Assembly (NCBI GenBank): GCA_019637195.1
Contig: JAHBWA010000057.1
Location: 1 to 53,141, forward strand
DNA: 53,141 nucleotides
Reading direction: 5' to 3'
Origin: Labilithrix sp.
Lineage (GTDB): Bacteria > Myxococcota_A > Polyangia > Polyangiales > Polyangiaceae
The position numbers and the translations under genes are program-made. The notes under the pieces were generated by a model. That model saw nothing but the letters and a program-made list of their open reading frames with translations, made no database searches and was not told the origin of the DNA. Position 1 is the first letter of the stretch. Every line of letters begins with the position of its first letter. Of this stretch, positions 40,941-49,195 are shown in pieces.

Positions 40941-41549
40941 ATGGGGCGGTCCAGATCTCTCACCGCGCGGCAGCAGCTGGTGCTCTCGTTCGTCAACGAG
41001 ACGGTGCGGGAGACGGGTGCTCCCCCGACCGTCCGCGAGGTGATGGTGCACTGCGGGCTGAAGTCGCCACGGGGTGCAGAGCTACAGCTGAAGGCGCTCG
41101 CGAAGTGTGGGCACCTTGTGCATCGCCCAGGGCTCAAGCGCGCCTACCGACCACGCATAGAGCGCCCCGCTTCTGCGGTCCCAATCCTTGGCCGCGCCCC
41201 GGCGGGCGTCCCGACCGAGCAACTGGAGTACTCAGAGGGAACGGTCCCGCTGCCCTGGGCTGCCGGCGCGCGCGCCTTTGCTATCCGCGTTATCGGGAAC
41301 AGTATGCACGACGCCGCGATCGTGGACGGCGATTTGGTTGTCGTCGATCCCGACAGGCAAGCGTCCAACGGAGACGTAGTGCTCGCGGCGATCGGGGGCG
41401 AGCAGACCATAAAGCGACTGCGACTGCGAGGAACGGGCTGGTTCCTTGAACCAGCCAACCCCGACTTCGCCAACATCTCGCCGAGCGTAGAGGGGGATCA
41501 CGTCGTCGGGCCCGTGGTTGGTCTCGTTCGACGACTTCGCTCGGCGTGA
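40941..41549 (+). CDS. lexA: LexA-type self-cleaving transcriptional repressor
   Basis: A 202-residue protein, the size of LexA. The N-terminal winged HTH (about 1-65) opens L-T-A-R-Q-Q-L-V-L-S-F and has P-P-T-V-R-E-V and S-P-R-G-A-E-L-Q-L-K-A-L. The cleavage site is A88-G89 (G-R-A-P-A-G-V-P), the nucleophile S121 (G-N-S-M-H-D) and the general base K158 (E-Q-T-I-K-R-L). These positions are nearly those of E. coli LexA (A84-G85, S119, K156). It is divergent from the HD operon across a palindrome. It may be an accessory LexA dedicated to this locus and not the genome's main SOS repressor; one copy cannot decide. Confidence 0.93.
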   Translation: MGRSRSLTARQQLVLSFVNETVRETGAPPTVREVMVHCGLKSPRGAELQLKALAKCGHLVHRPGLKRAYRPRIERPASAVPILGRAPAGVPTEQLEYSEGTVPLPWAAGARAFAIRVIGNSMHDAAIVDGDLVVVDPDRQASNGDVVLAAIGGEQTIKRLRLRGTGWFLEPANPDFANISPSVEGDHVVGPVVGLVRRLRSA

Positions 41550-41772
41550 GCGGGTCGCAGTAATTCGGGTTGTGGATCAAGCAGGCGCATCGAGGTCAGG
41601 TCCGCACGACGAAAGCGTGCCGATCGCCAGGCCAGCTTTCGCCGCGCAACATCGACCGCGCGCTCACCTTGGCATATTGAAAACGTGCGCTCGCCCATGC
41701 GCGGGGCTTCTCGTCGGGCTCTCGCCAAAACCTCGGCCGTCCTCACGAGCCATCCTCCCCGTTGCCGCCTGC

Positions 41773-41943
41773 GTGCCGGTTCGCAGGGTCATGGGGCCAC
41801 CCTTTCGCAGGGTCATGGGGCCAGGGAGACGGAGCGAACGACCGGCGTTGAGATTGCCTCGGATCGGCTCTCGCGTCCACAGGTCGTGATCGCGTGTTCG
41901 AGCGGGGCATCCGGCGAGATTTTCGCAGGGTCATGGGGCCACC
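41773..41943 (+). repeat. Left terminal repeats of the IS21 element
   Basis: Three copies of the core CGCAGGGTCATGGGGCCA at about 41782, 41806 and 41926, all in the same orientation. They are transposase binding sites. Confidence 0.9.
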
Positions 41944-41986
41944 CGGACGAACCGGCGAAGGCGGTCCGTCGGGTGGCGAGGTGCGA

Positions 41987-42817
41987 TCAGCGTCGACGCT
42001 TCGTTCGTCGCTTGAGCGCGGGCGGCTTCATCGCGGGGCTCGCGGGCGGCGGGTCGGCGTCCTCGATCGTCGGCTTGAGCCGCGGTCGATACGACTCGCC
42101 CTCGACGACGAAGTCGTAGGCGGAGTTGCGGAAGCGATCGACGGCGCTCTGCGCGAGCAGAACATCGTCGAACATCGCGAGCCACTCGGCGGTGTCGCGG
42201 TTGGAGGTCACGACCATCGAGCCGCGGCCGGTGCGTTCGAGGAAGAGTTGGTAGACGTCCTTGCTCTCCTCCTTCGTCATCGGTTCGAGCGCGAAGTCGT
42301 CGAGGATGAGGAGGTCCACCGTGGTGAGCGCAATCATCTCCGCGTCACGCGAGTTGTCGAAGCGACTCTGTCGCAGGCGCTTGAGCGTCTCGTCAGCGCG
42401 TGCGAACTTCACGCGGTAGCCGTGCCTGCACGCGATGTGACCGAGCGCGCTCGCGAGGAACGTCTTGCCCACGCCAACCGGACCGAGGACGCATACGTGA
42501 CGATGAGCCTCCAGGAAGCGAAGGCTGACGAGCTCGCTGAGTACCTTCTTGTCGAACGAGACCTTCGCGGTCTTGTCCCAAAGCTCGAGCCGCATCGATG
42601 GATCAAGTTCCGCCTCCGTCGCGCGGTTGTCGGCGGCGGCGTTGTCACGTCGAGCGATCTCGTCCGTGAGGATCATGAGGAGGAGCTCATCGAGCGGCAT
42701 GTCCTGCTTATCGGCGAGCGTCAGTCGCTCGGGCAGCGTCGCCGCGATGCGACCGAGCCGAAGGCGCTTGAGCGCGTCGACGAGATCGGGGTTGATTGCG
42801 CGAGATGCGGTGGCCAT
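41987..42817 (-). CDS. istB: IS21 helper ATPase IstB
   Basis: A 276-residue AAA+ protein of normal IstB length. An N-terminal helical region is followed by Walker A G112-P-V-G-V-G-K-T119, Walker B L-L-I-L-D-D-F, and sensor region V-V-T-S-N-R. A basic C-terminal tail (K-R-R-T-K-R-R-R) is present. IstB loads the IstA transposase and selects the target. The start overlaps the istA stop by one base (TGATG). The gene looks intact. Confidence 0.95.
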   Translation of the reverse strand: MATASRAINPDLVDALKRLRLGRIAATLPERLTLADKQDMPLDELLLMILTDEIARRDNAAADNRATEAELDPSMRLELWDKTAKVSFDKKVLSELVSLRFLEAHRHVCVLGPVGVGKTFLASALGHIACRHGYRVKFARADETLKRLRQSRFDNSRDAEMIALTTVDLLILDDFALEPMTKEESKDVYQLFLERTGRGSMVVTSNRDTAEWLAMFDDVLLAQSAVDRFRNSAYDFVVEGESYRPRLKPTIEDADPPPASPAMKPPALKRRTKRRR

Positions 42818-44406
42818 CAGAGGCTCTCCTTCGTGCTCTTCGACTCGGGGGAGAGCGTCTCGAAGTGCTCACTCGGACGTGCGAAGCGAGGTAGCGGGAG
42901 CTGCACGACTTTGCCCGATGCCGGCCGTGGCGCCTTCGCTGCGGACTTCAGCATCGCGGCGACCTTCGACACGTTGACGACGTCGAAGGCGAGCGCGCTC
43001 TGACACATCGCCTCGACACGGCCCAGGCCGTACTTCTCGCAGAGCGACAGGAGCGCGTATGCCTGACGCATCTTGGTCCACGGCAAGGGGCCTCCGAGAA
43101 GGCGCTCGGCATAGATGCCGACGTGCGTGCCCTTCTCCTTGGCCTTCGCGCGAAGTGCATCGACGTCGCGCAGCGCGTAGATGCTCTTGTCTTTCGGATA
43201 ATCCGCGGGATCCGTGGAGCGACCGCCGGGCGGCCGTCGCTCGTGCATCTTGATCAGCTCGGTCCCGAAGTAGATCTTCACGACGTTGTGATCCGCGCGA
43301 ACGCGGACGTGCTGCCGTAGGTAGCGCGTCGGCACGGAGTAGAGCGCCTGCAGTACCTGGATGTGATGGTCGGGGTGAACCTTCACCTTCTCGAGCCACG
43401 CCGGGACGTCATAGAGGCCGTCGGGCGGCGGCAACATCGTGGCTCTCTCCGTTGCTTCGAAGACTTCACGCGGGACCCTCCGCGTCGTGCCGTGAATGCG
43501 TGCGCCAGCGACCTCGCGGCACCACTCCTCGGCGCTTGATCGCACGTGCGCGAGGCCGGTGAACTGCTCGCCGTCGAACCAGCTCTCACGGACGTAGGTG
43601 ACTTGATTCTCGACGCGCGGCTTGTCTTTGGGCGAGCGAACGCGCGCCGGGTCGACGAAGATCCCTCGTCCCTGCGCGTAGTCGAGGAACGCGGGCACGA
43701 GCGTCGGCGCGAGCGCCTCGGGCTCGAGGATCATCGCCTTCGTGTTGTCCGGGATCAGCGTCTTGATGATCCCGCCGAAGAACATCCACGCACGATCGAG
43801 TCCCTCGCAGACGGTCTCTGTTGTCTGTCGGAACGTGGGCCAGACGAACTGGTAGCGGCTGTAGACCAGCGTGATGATCAGCGCCCAGAGCACGCGCTTT
43901 TTCCCCGTCTCGTCGTCGACGATGAGACCCATCTTGCCGAAGTCGACCTGGGCCTCCTGGCCGGGCGGCGCGTCGTCGACGCGCACCGTCGACGGCTTCT
44001 CCCGCCACGCGAGCTCGTCGTGGGCGAAGCGCCAGAGCGTATCGTAGCTCGCGCGCAGACCGTGGTCGCGCTCGAGCAGCGTGTGGATCTTGCTGAGCCG
44101 AAGCGGGCGTGTCTCGGCGTCCCCCGCGAGCCAGCGCTCGATGAGAGGACGAAGGCGCGCGACCTCGTTCCACTCGTCGCTCGGTGGCGAGAGCGGGCGC
44201 GCCTGCACGCGCTGCGCGACCTCGTGAACCTCGTCGTCCGTGAGCTCGTGCCCTGCCTCGAAGAGCCCCTTCGCTACCGCCGTGTACCGCGCCGCCGTCT
44301 TCCGGTCGACGCCTACCTCGCGGGCGATCTTCCTGTCACTCTGCCCCGCCGACCACCGGCGGAGCACTTCCTTCACATCGATCATTGTTAGCTCCCTGAA
44401 GGCCAT
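42817..44406 (-). CDS. istA: IS21 transposase IstA
   Basis: A 529-residue DDE transposase. The N-terminal HTH includes G-Q-S-D-R-K-I-A-R-E-V-G-V-D-R-K-T-A-A-R. The catalytic triad is D155 (Q-V-D-F-G), D220 (L-I-P-D-N-T) and E266 (P-R-V-E-N-Q), and a C-terminal beta-barrel region with Y-S-V-P follows. It is full length with no frameshift, so the element may still be active with IstB. Confidence 0.95.
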   Translation of the reverse strand: MAFRELTMIDVKEVLRRWSAGQSDRKIAREVGVDRKTAARYTAVAKGLFEAGHELTDDEVHEVAQRVQARPLSPPSDEWNEVARLRPLIERWLAGDAETRPLRLSKIHTLLERDHGLRASYDTLWRFAHDELAWREKPSTVRVDDAPPGQEAQVDFGKMGLIVDDETGKKRVLWALIITLVYSRYQFVWPTFRQTTETVCEGLDRAWMFFGGIIKTLIPDNTKAMILEPEALAPTLVPAFLDYAQGRGIFVDPARVRSPKDKPRVENQVTYVRESWFDGEQFTGLAHVRSSAEEWCREVAGARIHGTTRRVPREVFEATERATMLPPPDGLYDVPAWLEKVKVHPDHHIQVLQALYSVPTRYLRQHVRVRADHNVVKIYFGTELIKMHERRPPGGRSTDPADYPKDKSIYALRDVDALRAKAKEKGTHVGIYAERLLGGPLPWTKMRQAYALLSLCEKYGLGRVEAMCQSALAFDVVNVSKVAAMLKSAAKAPRPASGKVVQLPLPRFARPSEHFETLSPESKSTKESL

Positions 44407-44478
44407 CGATTCCTCCTCGACGGCGACCGGCGCCGTCGTCGCGGAGGAATCTCGATCACTTCAGGTCGCTCGTTCCGG

Positions 44479-44642
44479 GTGGCCCCATGACCCTGCGAAA
44501 AGCGGGGCTGGGGTGGCCCCATGAGGCTGCGAAAAATCCCTCATGCCTCCCTCGCCGGTGGCCCCTTCATGCTGCGAAAGGGTGGCCCCATGACCCTGCG
44601 AAAAATGCCTTCAGGTGGCCCCATGAGGCTGCGAACCGGCAC
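44479..44642 (-). repeat. Right terminal repeats of the IS21 element
   Basis: Five copies of GGTGGCCCCATGA(CC/GG)CTGCGAA-like words near 44479, 44514, 44559, 44581 and 44614. They alternate between GACCCTGCG and GAGGCTGCG, with one variant GGTGGCCCCTTCATGCTGCG. Confidence 0.88.
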
Positions 44643-44944
44643 CCTTCGCGATGGGCGGTCGTCTGCGAGGTCCTCGAACCTCACCGTTGATACTGCCCGG
44701 ATGTCGACCAGCCTTCCGCTCCGTTCCGCGTTCCAGCGGCATCGCGGAACCGCGCCGCTCAAGACGCAGTGAACGACTGTGGATGCGATGGCTCGCATCG
44801 CTGAATAGCGGCAACTTTTCGATCAAGTTGAGCACTTGACGCGTCCGCCTCACGGCATGGATGCGATGCGTCAGCCTCTGCTGGATCGCCGTTTAGTTCA
44901 CCTCGTGCGGTTGCGGAGGAGACGATCGCAAGCCCGAGTCCACC
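44643..44944. other. Upstream region of the methyltransferase operon
   Basis: About 300 bp between the insertion sequence and the operon, with no supported gene. It presumably contains the operon promoter. A GGAGGAG near 44915 is too far from the ATG to be its ribosome binding site. Confidence 0.5.
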
Positions 44945-47900
44945 ATGCCCGCATCCAAGCGCCCCCGCCCGACGTCCGAGCCCTCGACTGATCGAAAGAG
45001 CGTGATCCCGGGAATCCCGGGTGCGCGTCGTTCCAACGCCACGCGCGAAGCGGAAGAACCGGCGGCACCCGGCACGCCCTCCGGCGCCAAGGCTGTTGCC
45101 GCAGAGGCTGCCCTACGAAGCTTCCAGAGCTTTCTTGCCGATGTCGAGATGCGGTCTCTCAGCGTCCCCGGGCTCCCGACCGGCCTGCGACCTGTCGGAC
45201 TCGCACTCGGTTCCGATGCGAGAGGCAACGCGCTTGAAATCGCGCTTCTCAGCAGCCCAATCCGACCTCGTGCGGAAGACATCCGGAGCGTCTGGCGAAA
45301 GCGCTGGGACGGACGCGCAGCGCCCGTCTTCGTCGTCGTGACATACGCGACGCGCGCCGCGCTGTGCGGCCCGAACGAGACCGACGGGCGGCTTCACTAC
45401 GACGTTTCGCTCGACGTCGTCGAAGCGCTCTGTCGCGCCGCGCTCGTCGAACCCGATCATCACAGTGCGCGAAAATTCCTCATCGCAACGCTCCGGACCA
45501 TTGACGGTCCGTTCGCAGGGCTCCGCAACGAAGGCCTCCTCGCAACGCATCACGTTGCTCGCAACGTCCCGCAGCGGCCCGACTGGGAGGCATCAATTCG
45601 CCGTGCGATCCCGGTGATCGCAAAACGGGAGGAGGCACTCCTCGATGCTCTCGGTTTCGAAGTCGAGCACACCTCCCAGAGCGGCTTGGTTCTTCGCGAT
45701 ACCGGAACGAAGGTTGCACTCGCCCTACTCGTCACCCGCGGAACCGACGTCGACGCGTCCGACCCCAAGTTCAACGGCCTCTCCCCCGTTTCGTACGGAC
45801 TTACACGGGCGCGACAGGAGAACCTTCCGTATCTGCTCGTGACGGAAGGACCCACGGTCCGTCTTTACGCCACCGACCCAGCTGCTGGCGTCGGACGGCG
45901 CGGCGGGACGGAGACCTTTATTGAAGCGCGCCTCGACATGCTCGGCACTGATCGTGCGGGCTATCTCTGGCTTCTCTTCAGTGCAGAGGCCCTCCGCCGC
46001 GGGGGGACCCTGGAGAAACTACTCCGCGAGTCATCTGACTACGCGACCGACCTCGGGACGCGTCTTCGCGACCGCATCTACTCCGACGTGGTCCCGCGCC
46101 TCGCAGCCGGCCTGGCCGAGGCCATGCAGGTTCGGAACGACGCCGAGCAACTACGGGAGACGTATGAGATCGCGCTGACGATTCTCTTCCGACTTCTCTT
46201 CATTGCGTATGCAGAAGACCGTCTTCACCTGCCGTACGACGCGAACGAGCAGTATCGAACCCGATCGCTGAAGACGAAGGCTCGGCAACTCGCCGAGCAA
46301 GCTCGTCTCGCACCCACCGAGGAATGGGATGAGCAACCCACGCTCTGGCGCGAACTCCTCGCCCTCTTTGAGGCTGTCGACCACGGCAAGGCTGCGTGGG
46401 GTGTGCCTGCGTACAACGGCGGGCTCTTCTCTTCTGATCGCGCCGTGTCCAGCATCGGCGCGAGCATCCACGAGATCGACCTTCCCGACCGTGTCATCGG
46501 CCCGCTCCTCCGAAATCTACTCGTCGACGCTACGCCAGACCCGCGCGAGCCGCCCGGACCGGTCGACTTCCGCTCGCTCGGCGTTCGCGAATTCGGCACG
46601 GTCTACGAAGGGCTGCTCGAAAGCGACCTGGCAATTGCCGAAACGGACCTGGCCGTCGACCGAGATGGCGCGTACCGCCCAGTCCGAAGGAAGTCTGAGG
46701 CGATCATCGTCGCGAAGGGAAGGCCCTACCTCCGCAACCGGTCTGGCGCGCGCAAGTCCAGTGGCTCCTTCTTCACGAAGTCCTTCATCGTCGACCACCT
46801 GCTGGAAGAGACGCTCGGTCCTGCGTTGAACGAGCACCTCGCTCGGCTTGACAGCCTCGACGATGCCGAGGCCGCAAAACAGCTCTTCGATTTTCGCGTG
46901 GTCGACCTTGCAATGGGCTCCGGTCATTTCTTGGTGGCCGCGGTCGACGAGATCGAAAGCGCGTTCTCCGGCTACCTGGCTCGGCGCCACCTTCCAGCCG
47001 TTCTGAACCAACTCGCCCATCTACGGGAGAGCGCAAAAGAGCATTCCGCCCGCGTAAGGGTGACGGCCGACGTGGAAGACGCGCAGCTACTTCGTCGCCA
47101 GATCGCACGCCGCTGCATCTACGGCGTGGACTTCAATCGAATGGCGGTCGAACTTGCGCGGCTCTCACTCTGGGTGCACACGTTTGTTCCCGGACTTCCA
47201 CTCAGCTACCTCGGACACAATCTCGTTCGTGGTAACTCGCTTGTCGGGGTAGCGACGGTCGACGAGGCCGCCGAGGCCCTGGGTGCCGACGCCCCCGAAG
47301 GGAAGACGAAGCCACTCTTCGGCGCTGGCGTGAGAGCGATGCTCGAAGCCGGTCGTGCAAATTTGGAGGAGCTTGCAGACATTGCCGACGCCAATCGCGG
47401 CGAGATCAACGCCGCACGCGCCGCCGACACCGCCGCCCGCAAGAAGATCGCTCCATTGAAGGCCATCTTCGACTACGTCACTGCGATGCGTATCGAGCCC
47501 GCGCTTCGGGCAGAACTAGATCCGACAGAGATGATGCCGACAAAGGTATTTTCCGCGCTCAAGTCTCCGCAGATTCAGGCTCGTGTGAGTGCGGTGCTCG
47601 ATGACAGTCCGCCGACGCACTTCCCCATCACGTTCGCAGAGGTGTTCCTCCGTGCGCGCGCGGGATTCGATGTCATCCTGGGAAACCCGCCGTGGGAGGA
47701 ACTCCGCGTCGAACGTGACGACTTCTGGACGCGCCATATTCCCGGACTGCAGGGGATGCCGCAGCGGGAACGCGAGCGACTCATTTCGCAGATGACCACG
47801 AACCGCGACGACCTCGTTCGCGAGTACGATGCGGAGTGTTCCGTCGCCAAAGCCGCCCTTCGCAATATCATCGCCGCCGGATACCCGGGGATGACGACGG

Positions 47901-49195
47901 GAGATCCAGATCTGTACAAGGCGTTCGCCTGGCGCTTCTGGCACTTAGCTGCACGCGATGGCGGGCGAATCGGCGTTGTGATGCCGCGAACTGCGTGGCA
48001 GGCCAAAGGCAGTGCCGAGTTTCGGCGAGAACTGTTCGCGAAGGGGGACTTCGGCGACATCACGTTCGTCCTCAACAGCGGAGGGTGGGTGTTCGATGAC
48101 GCCGAGCCTCGGTACACGATCGCCCTTACCTCGTTGAAGCGCACGATGAGTCCGGGAACGACCGTGCCCATTCGTGGGCCGTATTCCTCCCTCAAGCGCT
48201 TCCAGGCGCGCACTCGCGGCGACGGCGCGCACTTCCAAAAAGATGACCTCCTAAGCTGGACGGACACCGCCGCCTTGCCGCTCCTTCCAAATGAGGGCTC
48301 TACCTCCCTGTTCGCACAGCTGCGGCAGTCGCCGCGCCTCGACCTGAACGTCCCTGGGCAGTGGCGCGCACGTCCGTACCGCGAGTTTCACGCGACGGAT
48401 GACAAGATTGGGAACAAAGGCAACGTTATCGATGTATCGAGCGCTTCGCGTCCGAAGGGCTCCTGGCCTGTTTACAAAGGGGAGTCCTTCGACCTCTGGA
48501 ACCCGGACACCGGCACGTACTACGGGTGGGCCAACCCCGCCGTAGCCGTTCCGAAGCTCGACCAGCGACGTCTCGTCGGCGTGAGGCGGAAGGAGTCCGC
48601 GTTCGGTGAATTTGTACGCGCGGATGCATTAGGAACACTCGAATGCAAACGCCCTCGTATCGCGTTTCGCGATGTCACGAATCGCACGAACACCCGCACG
48701 GTCATCGCAGCGCTGATTCCGCCGAGCGTTTTCCTAACCAATGCCGCACCGTTTTTCTTGTGGCCGCGAGGCGATGAATACGACCAGGCATACTTGCTTG
48801 GCGTCCTAGCGAGCCGACCGCTTGACTGGTATGCACGCCGCTTCGTTGAAACGCATGTCAATTACCACATTATCAACCCGTTTCCGGTGCCGCGCCCCGC
48901 CCGCAACTCGCGCCTTCGCGAGCGTGTGGTTCAACTCGCCGGACGGCTCGCGTGTCCCGACGCGCGCTTCGCGTCGTTTGCGAAAGCCGTAAGTGTGACG
49001 CATGGCCCGCTGAAGGCGGACGAGAAGCAGGAGATGGTCTGGGAGCTGGATGCGGTCGTCGCGCGGCTATACGGGCTCGATTCCGTGCAACTCCGGCACG
49101 TCTTCGAGACGTTCCACGAAGGGTGGGACTATGAAGACGAGCTTCGCGGTACGCTCAGACATTTCATGGCCTGGAAGAAGCGGGGCGCAGATTGA
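44945..49195 (+). CDS. Large Eco57I/PglX-type DNA methyltransferase
   Basis: A 1416-residue protein. An N-terminal 430 residues of type I/IIG-like character (E-A-L-L-D-A-L-G-F-E-V and D-A-S-D-P-K-F-N-G-L) are followed by a helical region. The adenine methyltransferase core has motif I D654-L-A-M-G-S-G-H-F and motif IV N914-P-P-W917, and then a C-terminal region suited to target recognition (Y-L-L-G-V-L-A-S-R-P-L-D-W-Y). N-P-P-W/Y loops methylate adenine N6. No PD-(D/E)xK site is obvious. It shares TTGA with the helicase gene, so the two form a co-translated modification/translocation pair, likely a defence system. Confidence 0.88.
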   Translation: MPASKRPRPTSEPSTDRKSVIPGIPGARRSNATREAEEPAAPGTPSGAKAVAAEAALRSFQSFLADVEMRSLSVPGLPTGLRPVGLALGSDARGNALEIALLSSPIRPRAEDIRSVWRKRWDGRAAPVFVVVTYATRAALCGPNETDGRLHYDVSLDVVEALCRAALVEPDHHSARKFLIATLRTIDGPFAGLRNEGLLATHHVARNVPQRPDWEASIRRAIPVIAKREEALLDALGFEVEHTSQSGLVLRDTGTKVALALLVTRGTDVDASDPKFNGLSPVSYGLTRARQENLPYLLVTEGPTVRLYATDPAAGVGRRGGTETFIEARLDMLGTDRAGYLWLLFSAEALRRGGTLEKLLRESSDYATDLGTRLRDRIYSDVVPRLAAGLAEAMQVRNDAEQLRETYEIALTILFRLLFIAYAEDRLHLPYDANEQYRTRSLKTKARQLAEQARLAPTEEWDEQPTLWRELLALFEAVDHGKAAWGVPAYNGGLFSSDRAVSSIGASIHEIDLPDRVIGPLLRNLLVDATPDPREPPGPVDFRSLGVREFGTVYEGLLESDLAIAETDLAVDRDGAYRPVRRKSEAIIVAKGRPYLRNRSGARKSSGSFFTKSFIVDHLLEETLGPALNEHLARLDSLDDAEAAKQLFDFRVVDLAMGSGHFLVAAVDEIESAFSGYLARRHLPAVLNQLAHLRESAKEHSARVRVTADVEDAQLLRRQIARRCIYGVDFNRMAVELARLSLWVHTFVPGLPLSYLGHNLVRGNSLVGVATVDEAAEALGADAPEGKTKPLFGAGVRAMLEAGRANLEELADIADANRGEINAARAADTAARKKIAPLKAIFDYVTAMRIEPALRAELDPTEMMPTKVFSALKSPQIQARVSAVLDDSPPTHFPITFAEVFLRARAGFDVILGNPPWEELRVERDDFWTRHIPGLQGMPQRERERLISQMTTNRDDLVREYDAECSVAKAALRNIIAAGYPGMTTGDPDLYKAFAWRFWHLAARDGGRIGVVMPRTAWQAKGSAEFRRELFAKGDFGDITFVLNSGGWVFDDAEPRYTIALTSLKRTMSPGTTVPIRGPYSSLKRFQARTRGDGAHFQKDDLLSWTDTAALPLLPNEGSTSLFAQLRQSPRLDLNVPGQWRARPYREFHATDDKIGNKGNVIDVSSASRPKGSWPVYKGESFDLWNPDTGTYYGWANPAVAVPKLDQRRLVGVRRKESAFGEFVRADALGTLECKRPRIAFRDVTNRTNTRTVIAALIPPSVFLTNAAPFFLWPRGDEYDQAYLLGVLASRPLDWYARRFVETHVNYHIINPFPVPRPARNSRLRERVVQLAGRLACPDARFASFAKAVSVTHGPLKADEKQEMVWELDAVVARLYGLDSVQLRHVFETFHEGWDYEDELRGTLRHFMAWKKRGAD

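Larger units (their letters stand above)
41773..44642. mobile_element. IS21-family insertion sequence
   Basis: An element of about 2.87 kb. The left end is GTGCCGGTTCGCAGGGTCAT and the right end is its near reverse complement (ATGAGGCTGCGAACCGGCAC), so the terminal inverted repeat is about 29 bp with two mismatches. Inside each end the core TTTCGCAGGGTCATGGGGCC recurs, as is typical for IS21. It encodes istA and istB on the minus strand. No clear target duplication is visible at either side. Confidence 0.92.

Noticed and set aside
41498..41746. Minus-strand 82-codon frame after the LexA-like gene
   Set aside because: Arg-rich, no ribosome binding site and no recognisable family; likely noncoding sequence left of the insertion element.
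41763..44652. Target-site duplication of the IS21 element
   Set aside because: Flanks CCTGC and CCTTC-like words are similar but not identical at any placement of the ends, so no duplication can be claimed.
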